DNA from: Microbispora triticiradicis
GTDB taxonomy: Bacteria; Actinomycetota; Actinomycetes; Streptosporangiales; Streptosporangiaceae
Length of the DNA: 37,866 nucleotides
Assembly (NCBI GenBank): GCA_003260025.2
Contig: QFZU02000126.1
Span: 1-37,866 of the forward strand
Reading direction: 5' to 3'
Shown here: positions 23,209 through 31,398 of the stretch, piece by piece
Position numbering within the stretch: the stretch's first letter is position 1
Layout: each line of letters starts with the position of its first letter
Made by a program: the position numbers and the translations under genes
Notes under the pieces: generated by a model
Databases searched by the model: none
Told to the model about the DNA's origin: nothing
Seen by the model: the letters and a program-made list of their open reading frames with translations, nothing else

Positions 23209-24576
23209 CTAATGGGTGGCCATGTCGACGAAACGGCTGTAGTGGCCCTGGAAGGCGACGGTGACCGTGGCCGTGGGGCCGTTTCGGTGCTTGGCCACGA
23301 TCAGGTCCGCCTCGCCCGCGCGCGGCGACTCCCGCTCGTACGCGTCCTCCCGGTGCAGCAGGATGACCATGTCGGCGTCCTGCTCGATAGATCCAGACTC
23401 ACGTAGGTCCGACACCTGCGGGCGTTTGTCCGTACGCTGCTCGGGGCCACGGTTGAGCTGGGAGATGGCGATGACCGGCACCTCCAGCTCCTTGGCCAGC
23501 AGCTTGAGCGCCCGGGACAGCTCTGAGACCTCCTGCTGCCGGCTCTCGGTCTTCTTCGGCGAGCTCATGAGCTGCAGATAGTCGACGATCACGAAGCGCA
23601 GGTCGTGCCGCTGCTTCAGGCGGCGGCACTTCGCCCGGATCTCCATCATCGACATGTTCGGGGAGTCGTCGATGAACAGCGGCGCCTCGGCGACCTCCCC
23701 CATCCGGCGGGCCATCCGGGTCCAGTCGTCGTCGCTCATCGTGCCCGAGCGCATCGTGTGCAGCGGGACCCGCGCCTCCGCCGACAGCAGGCGCATCGTG
23801 ATCTCGTTGCGCGACATCTCCAGCGAGAAGATGACCGTGGTCATCCCATGCCTGATCGCTGCAGACCGGGCGAAATCCAGACCTAGGGTGCTTTTTCCGA
23901 TCGCGGGGCGGGCGGCCACGACGATCATCTGGCCGGGGTGGAGGCCGTTGGTGAGGACGTCGAGGTCCTGGAAGCCGGTCGGAACGCCGACCATCTGGCC
24001 GCTGCGGCTGCCGATGGCCTCGATCTCGTCCAGGGCGCCGGGCATGATGTCCGACAGCGGGAGGTAGTCCTCGGAGGTGCGGCGCTCGGTGACCTTGTAG
24101 ATCTCGGCCTGGGCGCGGTCGACCAGGTCGTCGACCTCCTCGCCCTGACCGCCGTAGCCGTAGGAGACGATGCGGGTGCCCGCCTCGATGAGGCGCCGCA
24201 GGACGGCCTGCTCCCGCACGATCTTCGCGTAGTAGCCGGCGTTCGCGGCGGTGGGCACGATCGCGGTCAGGGTGTGCAGGTAGGCGCCGCCGCCGACGCG
24301 GGCGACCTCGCCCCGCTTCTGCAGTTCGTCGAAGACGGTCACCGAGTCGGCGGGCTCGCCCCGGCCGTAGAGATCGGTGATCACGTCGAAGACGATCTGG
24401 TGGGCCGGCCGGTAGAAGTCGTCGGCGCGCAGCACCTCGATGACGTCGGCGATGGCGTCCTTGGACAGCAGCATGCCGCCCAGCACCGACTGCTCGGCCT
24501 CGATGTTGTGCGGCGGCGTCCGCTCGAACGTCGATTCGGAGCCTCCCGGGCCTCCCGGGAAGTCGAGCACGCTCAC
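23209..24576 (-). CDS. dnaB: Replicative DNA helicase
   Basis: A 455-aa hexameric 5'-3' helicase that unwinds the fork and recruits primase. N-terminal domain: PPHNIEAEQSVLGGMLL. RecA-like C-terminal domain: Walker A ARPAIGKST (222-230; the usual Ser-Met is replaced by Ala-Ile), Walker B VIVDYLQLM, arginine-finger region ISQLNRGPEQR and C-terminal SDLRESGSIEQDAD. There is no intein, which many actinobacterial DnaB proteins carry. GTG 24576 is the start; the ATG-less N-terminus MSVLDFPGG is typical. The region upstream holds DnaA-box-like repeats. In many actinobacteria dnaB lies close to rplI and a MATE gene, as here. Confidence 0.98.
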   Translation of the reverse strand: MSVLDFPGGPGGSESTFERTPPHNIEAEQSVLGGMLLSKDAIADVIEVLRADDFYRPAHQIVFDVITDLYGRGEPADSVTVFDELQKRGEVARVGGGAYLHTLTAIVPTAANAGYYAKIVREQAVLRRLIEAGTRIVSYGYGGQGEEVDDLVDRAQAEIYKVTERRTSEDYLPLSDIMPGALDEIEAIGSRSGQMVGVPTGFQDLDVLTNGLHPGQMIVVAARPAIGKSTLGLDFARSAAIRHGMTTVIFSLEMSRNEITMRLLSAEARVPLHTMRSGTMSDDDWTRMARRMGEVAEAPLFIDDSPNMSMMEIRAKCRRLKQRHDLRFVIVDYLQLMSSPKKTESRQQEVSELSRALKLLAKELEVPVIAISQLNRGPEQRTDKRPQVSDLRESGSIEQDADMVILLHREDAYERESPRAGEADLIVAKHRNGPTATVTVAFQGHYSRFVDMATH

Positions 24577-24660
24577 CTCACACCCCCTGCCCAGCGGTCA
24601 CAGCATCCCCAACCCGGTGCGACAGTCTCCCCAACCTCGGGGCGGGGCGGCAACCCGGCC

Positions 24661-24801
24661 GGTGGACAAGCCTGTGGACAACGTGTGCAGGCACGCCCGT
24701 GACATGTGGGAAGCCTGGGGACGAGCCTGTGGACAGCCGCGCGGCCGCATCGGGGGAATCCATCGTCACCTGCGGTTTCACTGTCCACCGCCTGTGGAGG
24801 A
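24661..24801. promoter_or_regulatory. Cluster of DnaA-box-like sites between dnaB and the MATE gene
   Basis: The 290-bp divergent gap 24577-24866 contains a perfect TTGTCCACA on the minus strand (24673-24681), near-matches TTGTCCACC (24661-24669) and CTGTCCACA (24728-24736), and weaker CTGTCCACC (24781-24789, plus strand) and TCCTCCACA (24793-24801). The 9-mer GCCTGTGGA recurs at 24670, 24725 and 24790. TTGTCCACA is the favoured DnaA box of high-GC actinobacteria. It could be a DnaA-titration or regulatory site for dnaB rather than an origin, as dnaA and the usual dnaN neighbour are absent. Confidence 0.6.
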
Positions 24802-24866
24802 AAGAAAGTCGCAGAGGGATTCCCGATACTGATCGAGCATGACCCCGTAAGCCGCAAAATAGGCGT

Positions 24867-26195
24867 ATGTCCCTTACCTCCAGAACAGGACGCGGACGTG
24901 CCCACGACAGGGAGATCCTGAGGCTCGCGATCCCGGCATTCGGGGCACTCGTGGCCGAGCCGCTCTTCCTGCTCACCGACTCGGTCATCGTCGGCCACCT
25001 CCCCGATCCAGCGCTCGGCGCGCTCGGTGTGGCCAGCGCGGCCCTGTCGGCTCTCGTCGGGCTGTGCGTGTTCCTCGCGTACGCCACCACGGCCGCGGTC
25101 GCGCGGAGGCTTGGGGCGGGGGACGTCAGGCAGGCGATGCGCCAGGGGATGGACGGCCTGTGGCTGGCCGCGATCATCGGCCTGGCCGTCGGTGTGGCGT
25201 GCTGGCCTCTTGCTCCGTTTATCGTACACCTGTTCGGAGCAGTGGGCCAGCTCGCCACGGAGGCCGTCACCTACCTGCGCATCAGCCTCATCGGCATCCC
25301 CGCGATGCTGCTGGTCCTCGCCGGCACCGGCGTGCTGCGGGGAATGCAGGACACGCGCACGCCGCTCGTGGTCTCCGTGGCGTCGTTCGCGCTGAACGGG
25401 CTGCTCAACGCCTGGTTCGTGCTCGGGCTCGGCTGGGGGCTCGCCGGGTCGGCCTGGGGCACGGTCCTCGCCCAGGCCCTCGCGGCGGCGGCCTACCTCG
25501 TGATGGTCGTGCGCGCCGCCCGCGCGCACGGCGCCTCGCTGCTGCCCGACCTCGCGGGGCTGCGCGCCGCCGGAGCGGCCGGGCTGGCCCTGGTCGTCCG
25601 TACGGCGTGCCTGCAGGCGGTGCTGCTCGTCGCCGCGGGGATCGCCACCCGCATGGGCGACGAGCAGATCGCCGCGCACACGATCGCCACCCGGATCTGG
25701 ACCTTCCTCGCCTTCGCCCTCGACGCGATCGCCATCGCCGGTCAGGCCATCACCGGCCGCGCGCTGGGCGCGGGAGACACCTCGGGCACCCGCGCGGCGA
25801 CCCGGCGCATGCTGATCTGGGGCGTCGCCTGCGGCGTGGTGTTCGGCGCGCTCGTACTGGCCGCCCGGCCGCTGGTCCCGGCCCTGTTCGACGCGCGGGG
25901 CGAGGCCGCCGCCGAACTGCTGGCCGTGCTGTGGCCGGTGGCCCTCCTCCAGCCCGTCGCGGGTGTCGTGTTCGTGCTGGACGGGGTGCTCATCGGCGCC
26001 GGCGACCAGCGCTACCTCGCCCACGCCGGGCTGTGGACGACGCTGGCCTTCCTGCCGTTCGCCGCGGTGGCGGGCACCCTGGTCGCCCTGTGGCTCGCGC
26101 TCGGCGCGTGGATGGCCGCCCGGCTGGTCACGCTCGGCGTCCGAGCGTACGGCACCGCCTGGATGGTGACCGGCACCTCGCGGACGGCGACCTGA
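24867..26195 (+). CDS. MATE family efflux transporter
   Basis: A 442-aa inner-membrane protein with 12 predicted helices in two related halves. The first opens ILRLAIPAFGALVAEPLFLLTDSVIVG, the typical MATE/DinF entry, and the second half repeats ALVVRTACLQAVLLVAAGIATRMG. It exchanges organic cations or drugs for H+ or Na+; the substrate is unknown. CAAAAT (24855-24860) ends 6 nt before ATG 24867, so the start may be leaderless. The gene converges with the amino-acid ABC ATPase, with only one base between the stops. A MATE gene next to dnaB is a conserved actinobacterial arrangement. Confidence 0.93.
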   Translation: MSLTSRTGRGRAHDREILRLAIPAFGALVAEPLFLLTDSVIVGHLPDPALGALGVASAALSALVGLCVFLAYATTAAVARRLGAGDVRQAMRQGMDGLWLAAIIGLAVGVACWPLAPFIVHLFGAVGQLATEAVTYLRISLIGIPAMLLVLAGTGVLRGMQDTRTPLVVSVASFALNGLLNAWFVLGLGWGLAGSAWGTVLAQALAAAAYLVMVVRAARAHGASLLPDLAGLRAAGAAGLALVVRTACLQAVLLVAAGIATRMGDEQIAAHTIATRIWTFLAFALDAIAIAGQAITGRALGAGDTSGTRAATRRMLIWGVACGVVFGALVLAARPLVPALFDARGEAAAELLAVLWPVALLQPVAGVVFVLDGVLIGAGDQRYLAHAGLWTTLAFLPFAAVAGTLVALWLALGAWMAARLVTLGVRAYGTAWMVTGTSRTAT

Positions 26196-26196
26196 C

Positions 26197-26940
26197 TCAC
26201 ATGCGGCGGGCCTCCAGCACGCGCTGGAGGAACGCGCGGGTGCGGGGATGCCGGGGCTCGGAGAAGATCTGCCCGGGCGGACCGCTCTCCAGCAGCACGC
26301 CGCCTTCGAGGAAGCAGACCTGGTCGGCGATGTCACGGGCGAAGCCCATCTCATGGGTGGCCAGGATCATGGTCATCCCGGTGTCCTTGAGCTCTCGGAT
26401 GATCCCCAGCACCTCGGTGACCAGCGTCGGGTCGAGCGCGGAGGTCACCTCGTCGAGCAGCAGCAGGCGCGGCGTGGTCGCGACCGCGCGGATCACGGCG
26501 ACGCGCTGCTGCTGTCCGCCGGACAGCCGGTCGGGATACTCGTCCGCCTTGCCGGCCAGCCCGAACCGGTCCAGCAGCTCACGCGCCCGCGCCTCGGCCT
26601 CCTCCGCCCGTACGCCGTGGACCCTGCGCGGCGCGAGCGTGATGTTGTCCAGCACGGTCATGTGCGGGAACAGGTTGTAGGCCTGGAACACCATGCCGAT
26701 GCGGCGGCGCACGTCGTCCGGGTCGGCCCGCGGGTCCGTGATCTCCGTCCCGTCCAGGTGGATCGCGCCGTCGTCGATCGTCTCCAGCAGGTTGACGCAG
26801 CGCAGCAGCGTCGACTTGCCCGAGCCGGACGCGCCGATCAGGCAGACCACCTCGTGCGGGGCGACCTCCAGGTCGACGCCGCGCAGCACGCTCTGCCGGT
26901 GGTAGTGCTTCCAGACACCCTCGACCTTAAGCAGGCTCAT
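26197..26940 (-). CDS. Polar amino-acid ABC transporter ATP-binding protein
   Basis: A 247-aa ATPase of the GlnQ/HisP group. Walker A GASGSGKST (36-44), Q-loop VFQAYNLFPHMTVLDN, signature LSGGQQQR, Walker B LLLLDEVTSALDP and switch-loop ATHEMGFARDIAD are all typical of amino-acid importers. It powers uptake together with the permease and binding protein encoded upstream. ATG 26940 overlaps the permease stop (ATGA). No terminator is seen before the convergent MATE gene. Confidence 0.96.
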   Translation of the reverse strand: MSLLKVEGVWKHYHRQSVLRGVDLEVAPHEVVCLIGASGSGKSTLLRCVNLLETIDDGAIHLDGTEITDPRADPDDVRRRIGMVFQAYNLFPHMTVLDNITLAPRRVHGVRAEEAEARARELLDRFGLAGKADEYPDRLSGGQQQRVAVIRAVATTPRLLLLDEVTSALDPTLVTEVLGIIRELKDTGMTMILATHEMGFARDIADQVCFLEGGVLLESGPPGQIFSEPRHPRTRAFLQRVLEARRM

Positions 26941-27872
26941 GCGTCCCCGCCTCCCGTACGGCGCCGGGCCGCCCGCGCGGCGAGATGGTCGGTGAGCCGG
27001 GCCATCGGCACGGTCAGCGCGATGAACAGCAGCGCGGCGGCGAGATAGGGGGTGTAGTTGAAGTCGGAGGATGCGTGGATGGACGCCTGCCGCAGCGCCT
27101 CCAGCGGACCGAGCACGGCCACCAGGGCGGTGTCCTTCTGCAGCGACACGAAGTCGTTGAGCAGCGGCGGGACCACCCGGCGGACGGCCTGGGGCAGCAC
27201 CACGTAGCGCATGGTCTGGCCGTGGGTGAGGGCCAGCGACCGGGCCGCCGCCCGCTGGCTGGGGTGCACCGACTCGATCCCCGAGCGGAACACCTCCGCG
27301 ACGTACGCGCCGTAGGACAGCACGAGGGCGATGATGCCGAGTGTGACCGGGTCGCTCGGCGCGCCCTGCAACTGGAGCGCCGGAACGCCGAACCCGACCA
27401 GGTAGATCAGCAGGATCGTGGGGACGCCGCGGAAGATGTCCGTGTAGAGCACGGCCAGCGCGCGCAGCGGGAAGAACACCGGCGAGCGCAGGCCGCGCAC
27501 CAGCGCGACGAGAAGGCCCACCACCAGGATGAACACCTCGGCGATGAGGAAGATCTTGATGTTGAGCAGGAACCCGCGCAGCACGTCGGGCAGCGCGGCG
27601 ACGAACGCCTCGGGGCTGAGGAAGGTCTCCTGGACGCGCGGCCACCCCGGCGACTTGGTGATCCCGACGACCAGGGCGACCACCACGACGATGGTGGAGG
27701 CGGTGGCGATGGACACCGACCGCCGCCCGCGGGCGCGCAGCTCCGCCTCCCGGCGAAGCTGCCGCTCGCTCTTCACCCACTCCGGCGGATCGCCCGGCCC
27801 GTCCGGACCGCGATCGGGATCGTCCTCCCGGCCGGGCGGCCCGTACGGCGCCGCCGCGTGCCCGTCGGTCAC
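26937..27872 (-). CDS. Amino-acid ABC transporter permease
   Basis: A 311-aa membrane permease. A polar 55-residue cytoplasmic N-terminus is followed by six or so helices; the EAA loop reads SGIESVHPSQRAAARSLALTHGQTMRYVVLPQAVRRVVPPL, typical of HisM/GlnP permeases. The block DIFRGVPTILLIYLVGFG is also typical. The start GTG 27872 overlaps the stop of the binding-protein gene in GTGA, so the three genes form a coupled operon. The N-terminal extension is longer than in classical permeases but common in actinobacteria. Confidence 0.95.
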   Translation of the reverse strand: MTDGHAAAPYGPPGREDDPDRGPDGPGDPPEWVKSERQLRREAELRARGRRSVSIATASTIVVVVALVVGITKSPGWPRVQETFLSPEAFVAALPDVLRGFLLNIKIFLIAEVFILVVGLLVALVRGLRSPVFFPLRALAVLYTDIFRGVPTILLIYLVGFGVPALQLQGAPSDPVTLGIIALVLSYGAYVAEVFRSGIESVHPSQRAAARSLALTHGQTMRYVVLPQAVRRVVPPLLNDFVSLQKDTALVAVLGPLEALRQASIHASSDFNYTPYLAAALLFIALTVPMARLTDHLAARAARRRTGGGDA

Positions 27873-28756
27873 TTGAGCTCCGGCGCGCCCGCGGCGGCGG
27901 TCAGCCACTCGCCTTCGATCTTCGCCAGCTCACCGGAGCTCCGCAGCTCGCCAAGCGCCTTGTCGACGCAGCTCACCAGGGAGCTGCCCTTCTGGAACAG
28001 CAGGCCGAACTCCTCCGGCTCGCCGCCGGTCGCGGCGAACTGGCCGACGATCTTCGAGCCCTTCACCTGCGCGGCCGTGACGTAGAAGGCGGTGGGCAGG
28101 TCGACGACGATGGCGTCGATCTGCTTGTTCTTCAGCGCGGTGATCGCGTCGACCTGCTGGTTGAACACGCTCGGGTCCTTGGCCGGCTGGATGACCGACC
28201 GTACGGCCTGCAGCGCGGTGGTGGCCGCCTGCACACCGATCTTGGCGTCCTTGAGATCGGCGAGGCTGGTGGCGGAGGCGTACTCGCCGCCCTCCAGGGC
28301 GACCACGCCCTGCTTGACGGTGTAGTAGCCCTGGCTGAAGTCGACGGCCTTGGCCCGCTCGGGGGTGATGGAGATCTGGTTGACGTCGAAGTCGAACTGC
28401 TTGGGCCCGGGGGCGAACGACGAGTCGAACGGCACGACCGTCCAGGCGACCTCGTCCCTGGTGAAGCCCAACTGCCCGGCCACCGCGTAGGCGACGGCGC
28501 TCTCGAACCCCTGACCGCTGGAGGGGTCGTCGTTCTTGAACCACGGCTCGTACGCCGGTTTGTCCGTGCCGATGGTGAGCTTGCCGGGGGTGGTGAGCTT
28601 CAGGCTCTCCTTGGCACACGTGTCGGCGCCCGTGGAGGCACCCGCCGACGTGCCCGCCGAGGAGCTCGCGGTGGTGGAGGCGTCGTTCGCCGGGGCGCAG
28701 GCGGCGGCCGCCAGCGTGAGGGCACCGGACGCCAGCAGCAGAGAGGGACGGCGCAT
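27869..28756 (-). CDS. Amino-acid ABC transporter substrate-binding lipoprotein
   Basis: A 295-aa exported lipoprotein: basic MRRPSLLLAS, hydrophobic core, lipobox AAAC with Cys20, then a Ser/Thr-rich linker. The SBP_bac_3 fold is seen as TIGTDKPAYEPWFKNDD, VAWTVVPFDSSFAPG, DFDVNQISITPERAKAVDFSQGYY and IDAIVVDLPTAFYV. It captures a polar amino acid or opine-like compound outside the cell and delivers it to the permease. ATG 28756 is chosen because GGAGG lies 5-6 nt before it; ATG 28771 lacks a site. A TAGTAT -10 at 28810-28815 may drive the operon. Confidence 0.94.
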   Translation of the reverse strand: MRRPSLLLASGALTLAAAACAPANDASTTASSSAGTSAGASTGADTCAKESLKLTTPGKLTIGTDKPAYEPWFKNDDPSSGQGFESAVAYAVAGQLGFTRDEVAWTVVPFDSSFAPGPKQFDFDVNQISITPERAKAVDFSQGYYTVKQGVVALEGGEYASATSLADLKDAKIGVQAATTALQAVRSVIQPAKDPSVFNQQVDAITALKNKQIDAIVVDLPTAFYVTAAQVKGSKIVGQFAATGGEPEEFGLLFQKGSSLVSCVDKALGELRSSGELAKIEGEWLTAAAGAPELK

Positions 28757-28809
28757 CACAGCCTCCATCAAGGGGTCTTTCCACGAAATCCGTCAAAACG
28801 GATGGGATG

Positions 28810-28815
28810 ATACTA
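28810..28815 (-). promoter_or_regulatory. Candidate -10 of the amino-acid transporter operon
   Basis: TAGTAT on the minus strand, about 50 nt before the lipoprotein start; no clear -35 partner. Confidence 0.35.
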
Positions 28816-28883
28816 GCGTTCCGTAGAACCCCCCTTTACCTGGGGAGATCTCGGAATTCCGCTCGCCCACACGGCTCGGACGA

Positions 28884-28920
28884 CGAAGGGCCCCTCTCCG
28901 CGGACGGAGAAGGGCCCTCG
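28884..28920 (-). terminator. Terminator after rplI
   Basis: CGAAGGGCCCCTCTCCG (28884-28900) pairs, with one bulged base, with CGGAGAAGGGCCCTCG (28905-28920) around a short CGGA loop. It lies 18 nt after the rplI stop and separates the ribosomal operon from the transporter operon. Confidence 0.85.
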
Positions 28921-28937
28921 ACGGACTGCGGCGGGTG

Positions 28938-29384
28938 TCAGCCCGCGACCACCTCGACATCGAGGGTGGCGGCGACCTCCGGGTGCAGCCGGACGCTGAC
29001 CTTGTGGGTGCCGACGCTCTTGATCGCGTTGCCGATCTCGATCCGGCGGCGGTCGAGCTGGGGACCGCCGGCGGCCTTGACGGCGTCGGCGATGTCACCG
29101 GTCGTGACCGAGCCGAACAGCCGGCCGGACTCGCCGGCGCGGGTCTTCAGCTTGACCTTGAGCGCGCCGAGCTGGCCGGCGACCTCCTTGGCGGAGCCGA
29201 GGTCGCGGATCTCGCGGGAGGCGCGGGCCTTCTTCAGCGAGGCGACCTGCGACTCGGCGCCGCGGGTCCAGCGGATGGCGAAGCCACGGGGAATGAGGTA
29301 GTTGCGGCCGTAGCCGTCCTTGACCTCGACAACGTCGCCGGGAGCGCCGAGCCCGGAGACCTCAGTGGTGAGAATGAGCTTCAT
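28938..29384 (-). CDS. rplI: 50S ribosomal protein L9
   Basis: A 148-aa two-domain ribosomal protein. The N-terminal rRNA-binding part has the L9 signature [28 protein letters not shown] (about 9-36), followed by a long connecting helix (about 41-75) and the C-terminal domain ([14 protein letters not shown]). Length is usual (about 148-150). It is the last gene of rpsF-ssb-rpsR-rplI, 17 nt after rpsR. Confidence 0.98.
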   Translation of the reverse strand: MKLILTTEVSGLGAPGDVVEVKDGYGRNYLIPRGFAIRWTRGAESQVASLKKARASREIRDLGSAKEVAGQLGALKVKLKTRAGESGRLFGSVTTGDIADAVKAAGGPQLDRRRIEIGNAIKSVGTHKVSVRLHPEVAATLDVEVVAG

Positions 29385-29401
29385 GTCCTGGGTCTCCCTT
29401 C

Positions 29402-29638
29402 TCAGCGCGCGGTGCTCGTGTACGGCAGCAGGGCCATCTCACGAGCGTTCTTGATAGCGGTGGCCACGTCGCGCTGGTGCTGGGTGCAGTTGCCCGTCAC
29501 CCGGCGAGCACGGATCTTGCCGCGGTCGGAAATGAACTTCCGCAGCAGCGCCGTGTCCTTGTAGTCGACGTAGGAGATCTTGTCGTGACAGAAGAGGCAA
29601 ACCTTCTTCTTGGGCTTGCGCACTGCCGGCTTCGCCAT
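29402..29638 (-). CDS. rpsR: 30S ribosomal protein S18, zinc-type (C+)
   Basis: A 78-aa S18 that binds S6 and 16S rRNA in the platform. It keeps cysteines at 14 and 17 (VCLFC) and a third in GNCTQHQ, the pattern of the zinc-binding C+ form. The core [21 protein letters not shown] is intact. Actinobacteria often carry a second, cysteine-free S18 under Zur control elsewhere; none is in this window. A small hairpin (29659-29673) lies between its ribosome site and ssb. Confidence 0.97.
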   Translation of the reverse strand: MAKPAVRKPKKKVCLFCHDKISYVDYKDTALLRKFISDRGKIRARRVTGNCTQHQRDVATAIKNAREMALLPYTSTAR

Positions 29639-29658
29639 CGTGGTGCTCCTTTCAGAGC

Positions 29659-29673
29659 CCCGCGTTTCGCGGG
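29659..29673 (-). repeat. Short perfect hairpin in the rpsR leader
   Basis: CCCGCG and CGCGGG close a three-base loop, about 10-20 nt before the AAAGGAG site of rpsR within the 110-nt ssb-rpsR spacer. It could affect translation of rpsR or protect the mRNA end; no proof. Confidence 0.3.
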
Positions 29674-29748
29674 AATGGTCGCTCGGTTGTGTTTACAGTT
29701 GGTGGAACCGGAAGGCCCGGGACCGGGTCGTTCCCGAAGGTCGTTTCC

Positions 29749-30291
29749 CTAGAAGGGCGGCTCGTCGCTGAAGTCGCCGCCGAAGCCGCCACCACCCTGG
29801 GGAGCGCCGCCGAAGCCGCCGCCACCCCCTCCGCCGGAGCCGTAGCCACCCTGCGGAGCGGGAGCCGCGGACGCCCACGGGTCGTTGGCCGGGCCGCCGC
29901 CGAAGCCGCCGCCTCCGCCCTGGCGCGAGGTCTTGTTGACCTTCGCCGTCGCGTTGCGCAGCGAAGGGCCGACCTCGTCGACCTCGACCTCGTAGACGGT
30001 GCGCTTCTCGCCTTCCTTGGTCTCGTACGAACGCTGGCGCAGCCGTCCCTGCACGATCACCCGCATGCCGCGCTGGAGGCTCTCGGCGACGTTCTCCGCC
30101 GCCTGCCGCCAGACGTTGCAGGTGAGGAACAGGCCCTCGCCGTCTTTCCACTCGTTGGTCTGCTTGTCCAGGAACCTCGGAGTGGACGCGATGCGGAACC
30201 GGGCCACGGCCTGCCCCGTCGGGGTGAAGCGCAACTCCGGGTCGTCGACAAGATTGCCGACAATGGTGATCTGTGTGTCGCCTGCTGCCAT
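29749..30291 (-). CDS. ssb: Single-stranded DNA-binding protein
   Basis: A 180-aa tetrameric SSB. The OB fold (about 1-110) reads [32 protein letters not shown], then [27 protein letters not shown] Gly-rich disordered linker with repeated GGGGFGG follows, ending in the acidic tip DFSDEPPF that recruits replication and repair proteins. It is essential for replication and SOS repair. It lies 91 nt after rpsF. Confidence 0.98.
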   Translation of the reverse strand: MAAGDTQITIVGNLVDDPELRFTPTGQAVARFRIASTPRFLDKQTNEWKDGEGLFLTCNVWRQAAENVAESLQRGMRVIVQGRLRQRSYETKEGEKRTVYEVEVDEVGPSLRNATAKVNKTSRQGGGGGFGGGPANDPWASAAPAPQGGYGSGGGGGGGFGGAPQGGGGFGGDFSDEPPF

Positions 30292-30382
30292 CGGTCGCTT
30301 TCGCCTTCCTATCCCGTCAGCTGAGCCGTCAGGGGCTCAGAGTACGGCTCGGGCCCGACAAACCGCCGGGCTTCGGAGCCGT

Positions 30383-30673
30383 CTAGTGCAGCTCGGGGCG
30401 GATGACCTTGGTGCGGAGAATGCCCTCGTTCAGGTTGAGCTGGCGGTCCAGCTCCTTCACGGTGGCGGGCTCGGCGGTCAGGTCGACCACCGCGTAGATG
30501 CCCTCGGACTTCTTCTCGATGTCGTAGGACAGGCGGCGACGGCCCCAGACGTCGACCTTCTCCACGCTTCCGCCGTCATTGCGGACGACGGCGAGGAACT
30601 GGTCGAGTGACGGCTGCACGGTGCGCTCGTCGAGGGACGGGTCGAGGATGACCATCATCTCGTAGCGACGCAT
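30383..30673 (-). CDS. rpsF: 30S ribosomal protein S6
   Basis: A 96-aa S6, partner of S18 in the 30S platform. It starts [18 protein letters not shown] and contains [26 protein letters not shown], typical of the family. There is no C-terminal glutamate tail. It is the first gene of the operon with ssb, rpsR and rplI. AGGAGG lies upstream at a longish spacing (11 nt), inside a leader that can fold (see the separate entry). Confidence 0.98.
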   Translation of the reverse strand: MRRYEMMVILDPSLDERTVQPSLDQFLAVVRNDGGSVEKVDVWGRRRLSYDIEKKSEGIYAVVDLTAEPATVKELDRQLNLNEGILRTKVIRPELH

Positions 30674-30684
30674 GTGTTATCCAA

Positions 30685-30792
30685 CCTCCTCTGGACTCTT
30701 GCGGTCACGACGCCTTGCCGTGACAGGAGGACCTGCGCGATGCCGGGCGGCCAAGCCGCCCCAGCTGTGTCACACGCAGTCGAACCAGGCTA
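30685..30792 (-). promoter_or_regulatory. rpsF promoter and structured leader, possible S6:S18 autoregulation
   Basis: On the minus strand TAGCCT (30787-30792) could serve as the -10, giving a leader of about 107 nt. The leader contains a 7-bp triloop hairpin (30745-30761) and a 6-bp hairpin (GTCACG/CGTGAC, 30704-30724). CCUCCU (30725-30730) is complementary to the Shine-Dalgarno AGGAGG (30685-30690), with the 6-bp hairpin in between, so the ribosome site can be sequestered. S6 and S18 are known to bind rpsF leaders in other bacteria. The match to that specific motif was not tested. Confidence 0.45.
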
Positions 30793-30855
30793 CCAGCCCC
30801 TTGGCCGTACGCCGGACGGAGAGCGAAACTGGAGGTCGGAGAGGGGGGAGGCGCG

Positions 30856-31188
30856 ATGCCACGTGTCATCGGCCGGAGAAGGAGGCGCCCCGGTCACCTG
30901 ACGCTGAACACCGACGGGCGTCCGCACCCGCGGGAGAACGCGTTGACGATCGCCACGCTCGCGTGTGGTCTGGTGGCGTTCGTCACGGGGTTCGTCGTGC
31001 AGGCGCACATGGTCGCGTCCTGGGTCGGCGCGATCGGGTTCTGGGGCGGCCTCTACGCACAGTTCGTCTCGTCGACCAGCAGGCAACGGGCACTGATCAT
31101 CGTGGGGATCGTGGGGTCGTTCGTCGGCGCGGCGCTGGGGATCGCGCACGGCGGCTTCTTCCCCCGCGGGTTCACCCTGCGCAACTGA
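30856..31188 (+). CDS. Small membrane protein, function unknown
   Basis: A 110-aa protein with a strongly basic N-terminus (MPRVIGRRRRRPGH), then three hydrophobic helices (ALTIATLACGLVAFVTGFVV, VASWVGAIGFWGGLYAQFV, ALIIVGIVGSFVGAALGIA). GGGGGAGG lies 5 nt before ATG 30856. Similar small proteins near the rpsF operon occur in actinobacteria, but no function is known. It is divergent from rpsF and converges with the next small gene. Confidence 0.8.
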   Translation: MPRVIGRRRRRPGHLTLNTDGRPHPRENALTIATLACGLVAFVTGFVVQAHMVASWVGAIGFWGGLYAQFVSSTSRQRALIIVGIVGSFVGAALGIAHGGFFPRGFTLRN

Positions 31189-31221
31189 CTCGTCCACGGC
31201 GCCGCTCCGACCCGAGGTGGC

Positions 31222-31398
31222 TCAGCCGCCGATGTGCAGGTCGACGCCGAGGAGCACGAGGAACCACAGGAAGACGGCGATCAGGGCCTGGGCGACCTGC
31301 TTGATGAGGGTGGGGGTGATGTAGTGGTGGATCCAGGCCACGTAGAGGCCGACGAGGATGTAGATGAGAAGGATGAAGCTGCCTAAGCGATATCTCAT
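31222..31398 (-). CDS. Very small membrane protein
   Basis: A 58-aa protein. Two hydrophobic stretches (LGSFILLIYILVGLYVAWI and ALIAVFLWFLVLLGV) are linked by a short loop (HHYITPTLIK). The ribosome site GGGAGA sits 6 nt before ATG 31398. Similar tiny proteins are conserved in actinobacteria; none is characterised to my knowledge. It stands alone between convergent and divergent neighbours. Confidence 0.78.
   Translation of the reverse strand: MRYRLGSFILLIYILVGLYVAWIHHYITPTLIKQVAQALIAVFLWFLVLLGVDLHIGG

Noticed and set aside
23209-24576. Intein in dnaB
   Set aside because: The helicase frame is of normal length (455 aa) and both Walker regions are uninterrupted.
24577-24866. Chromosomal origin oriC
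   Set aside because: DnaA-box-like sites exist, but they are few and degenerate, there is no dnaA-dnaN flank and no evident unwinding element; an auxiliary DnaA site is more likely.
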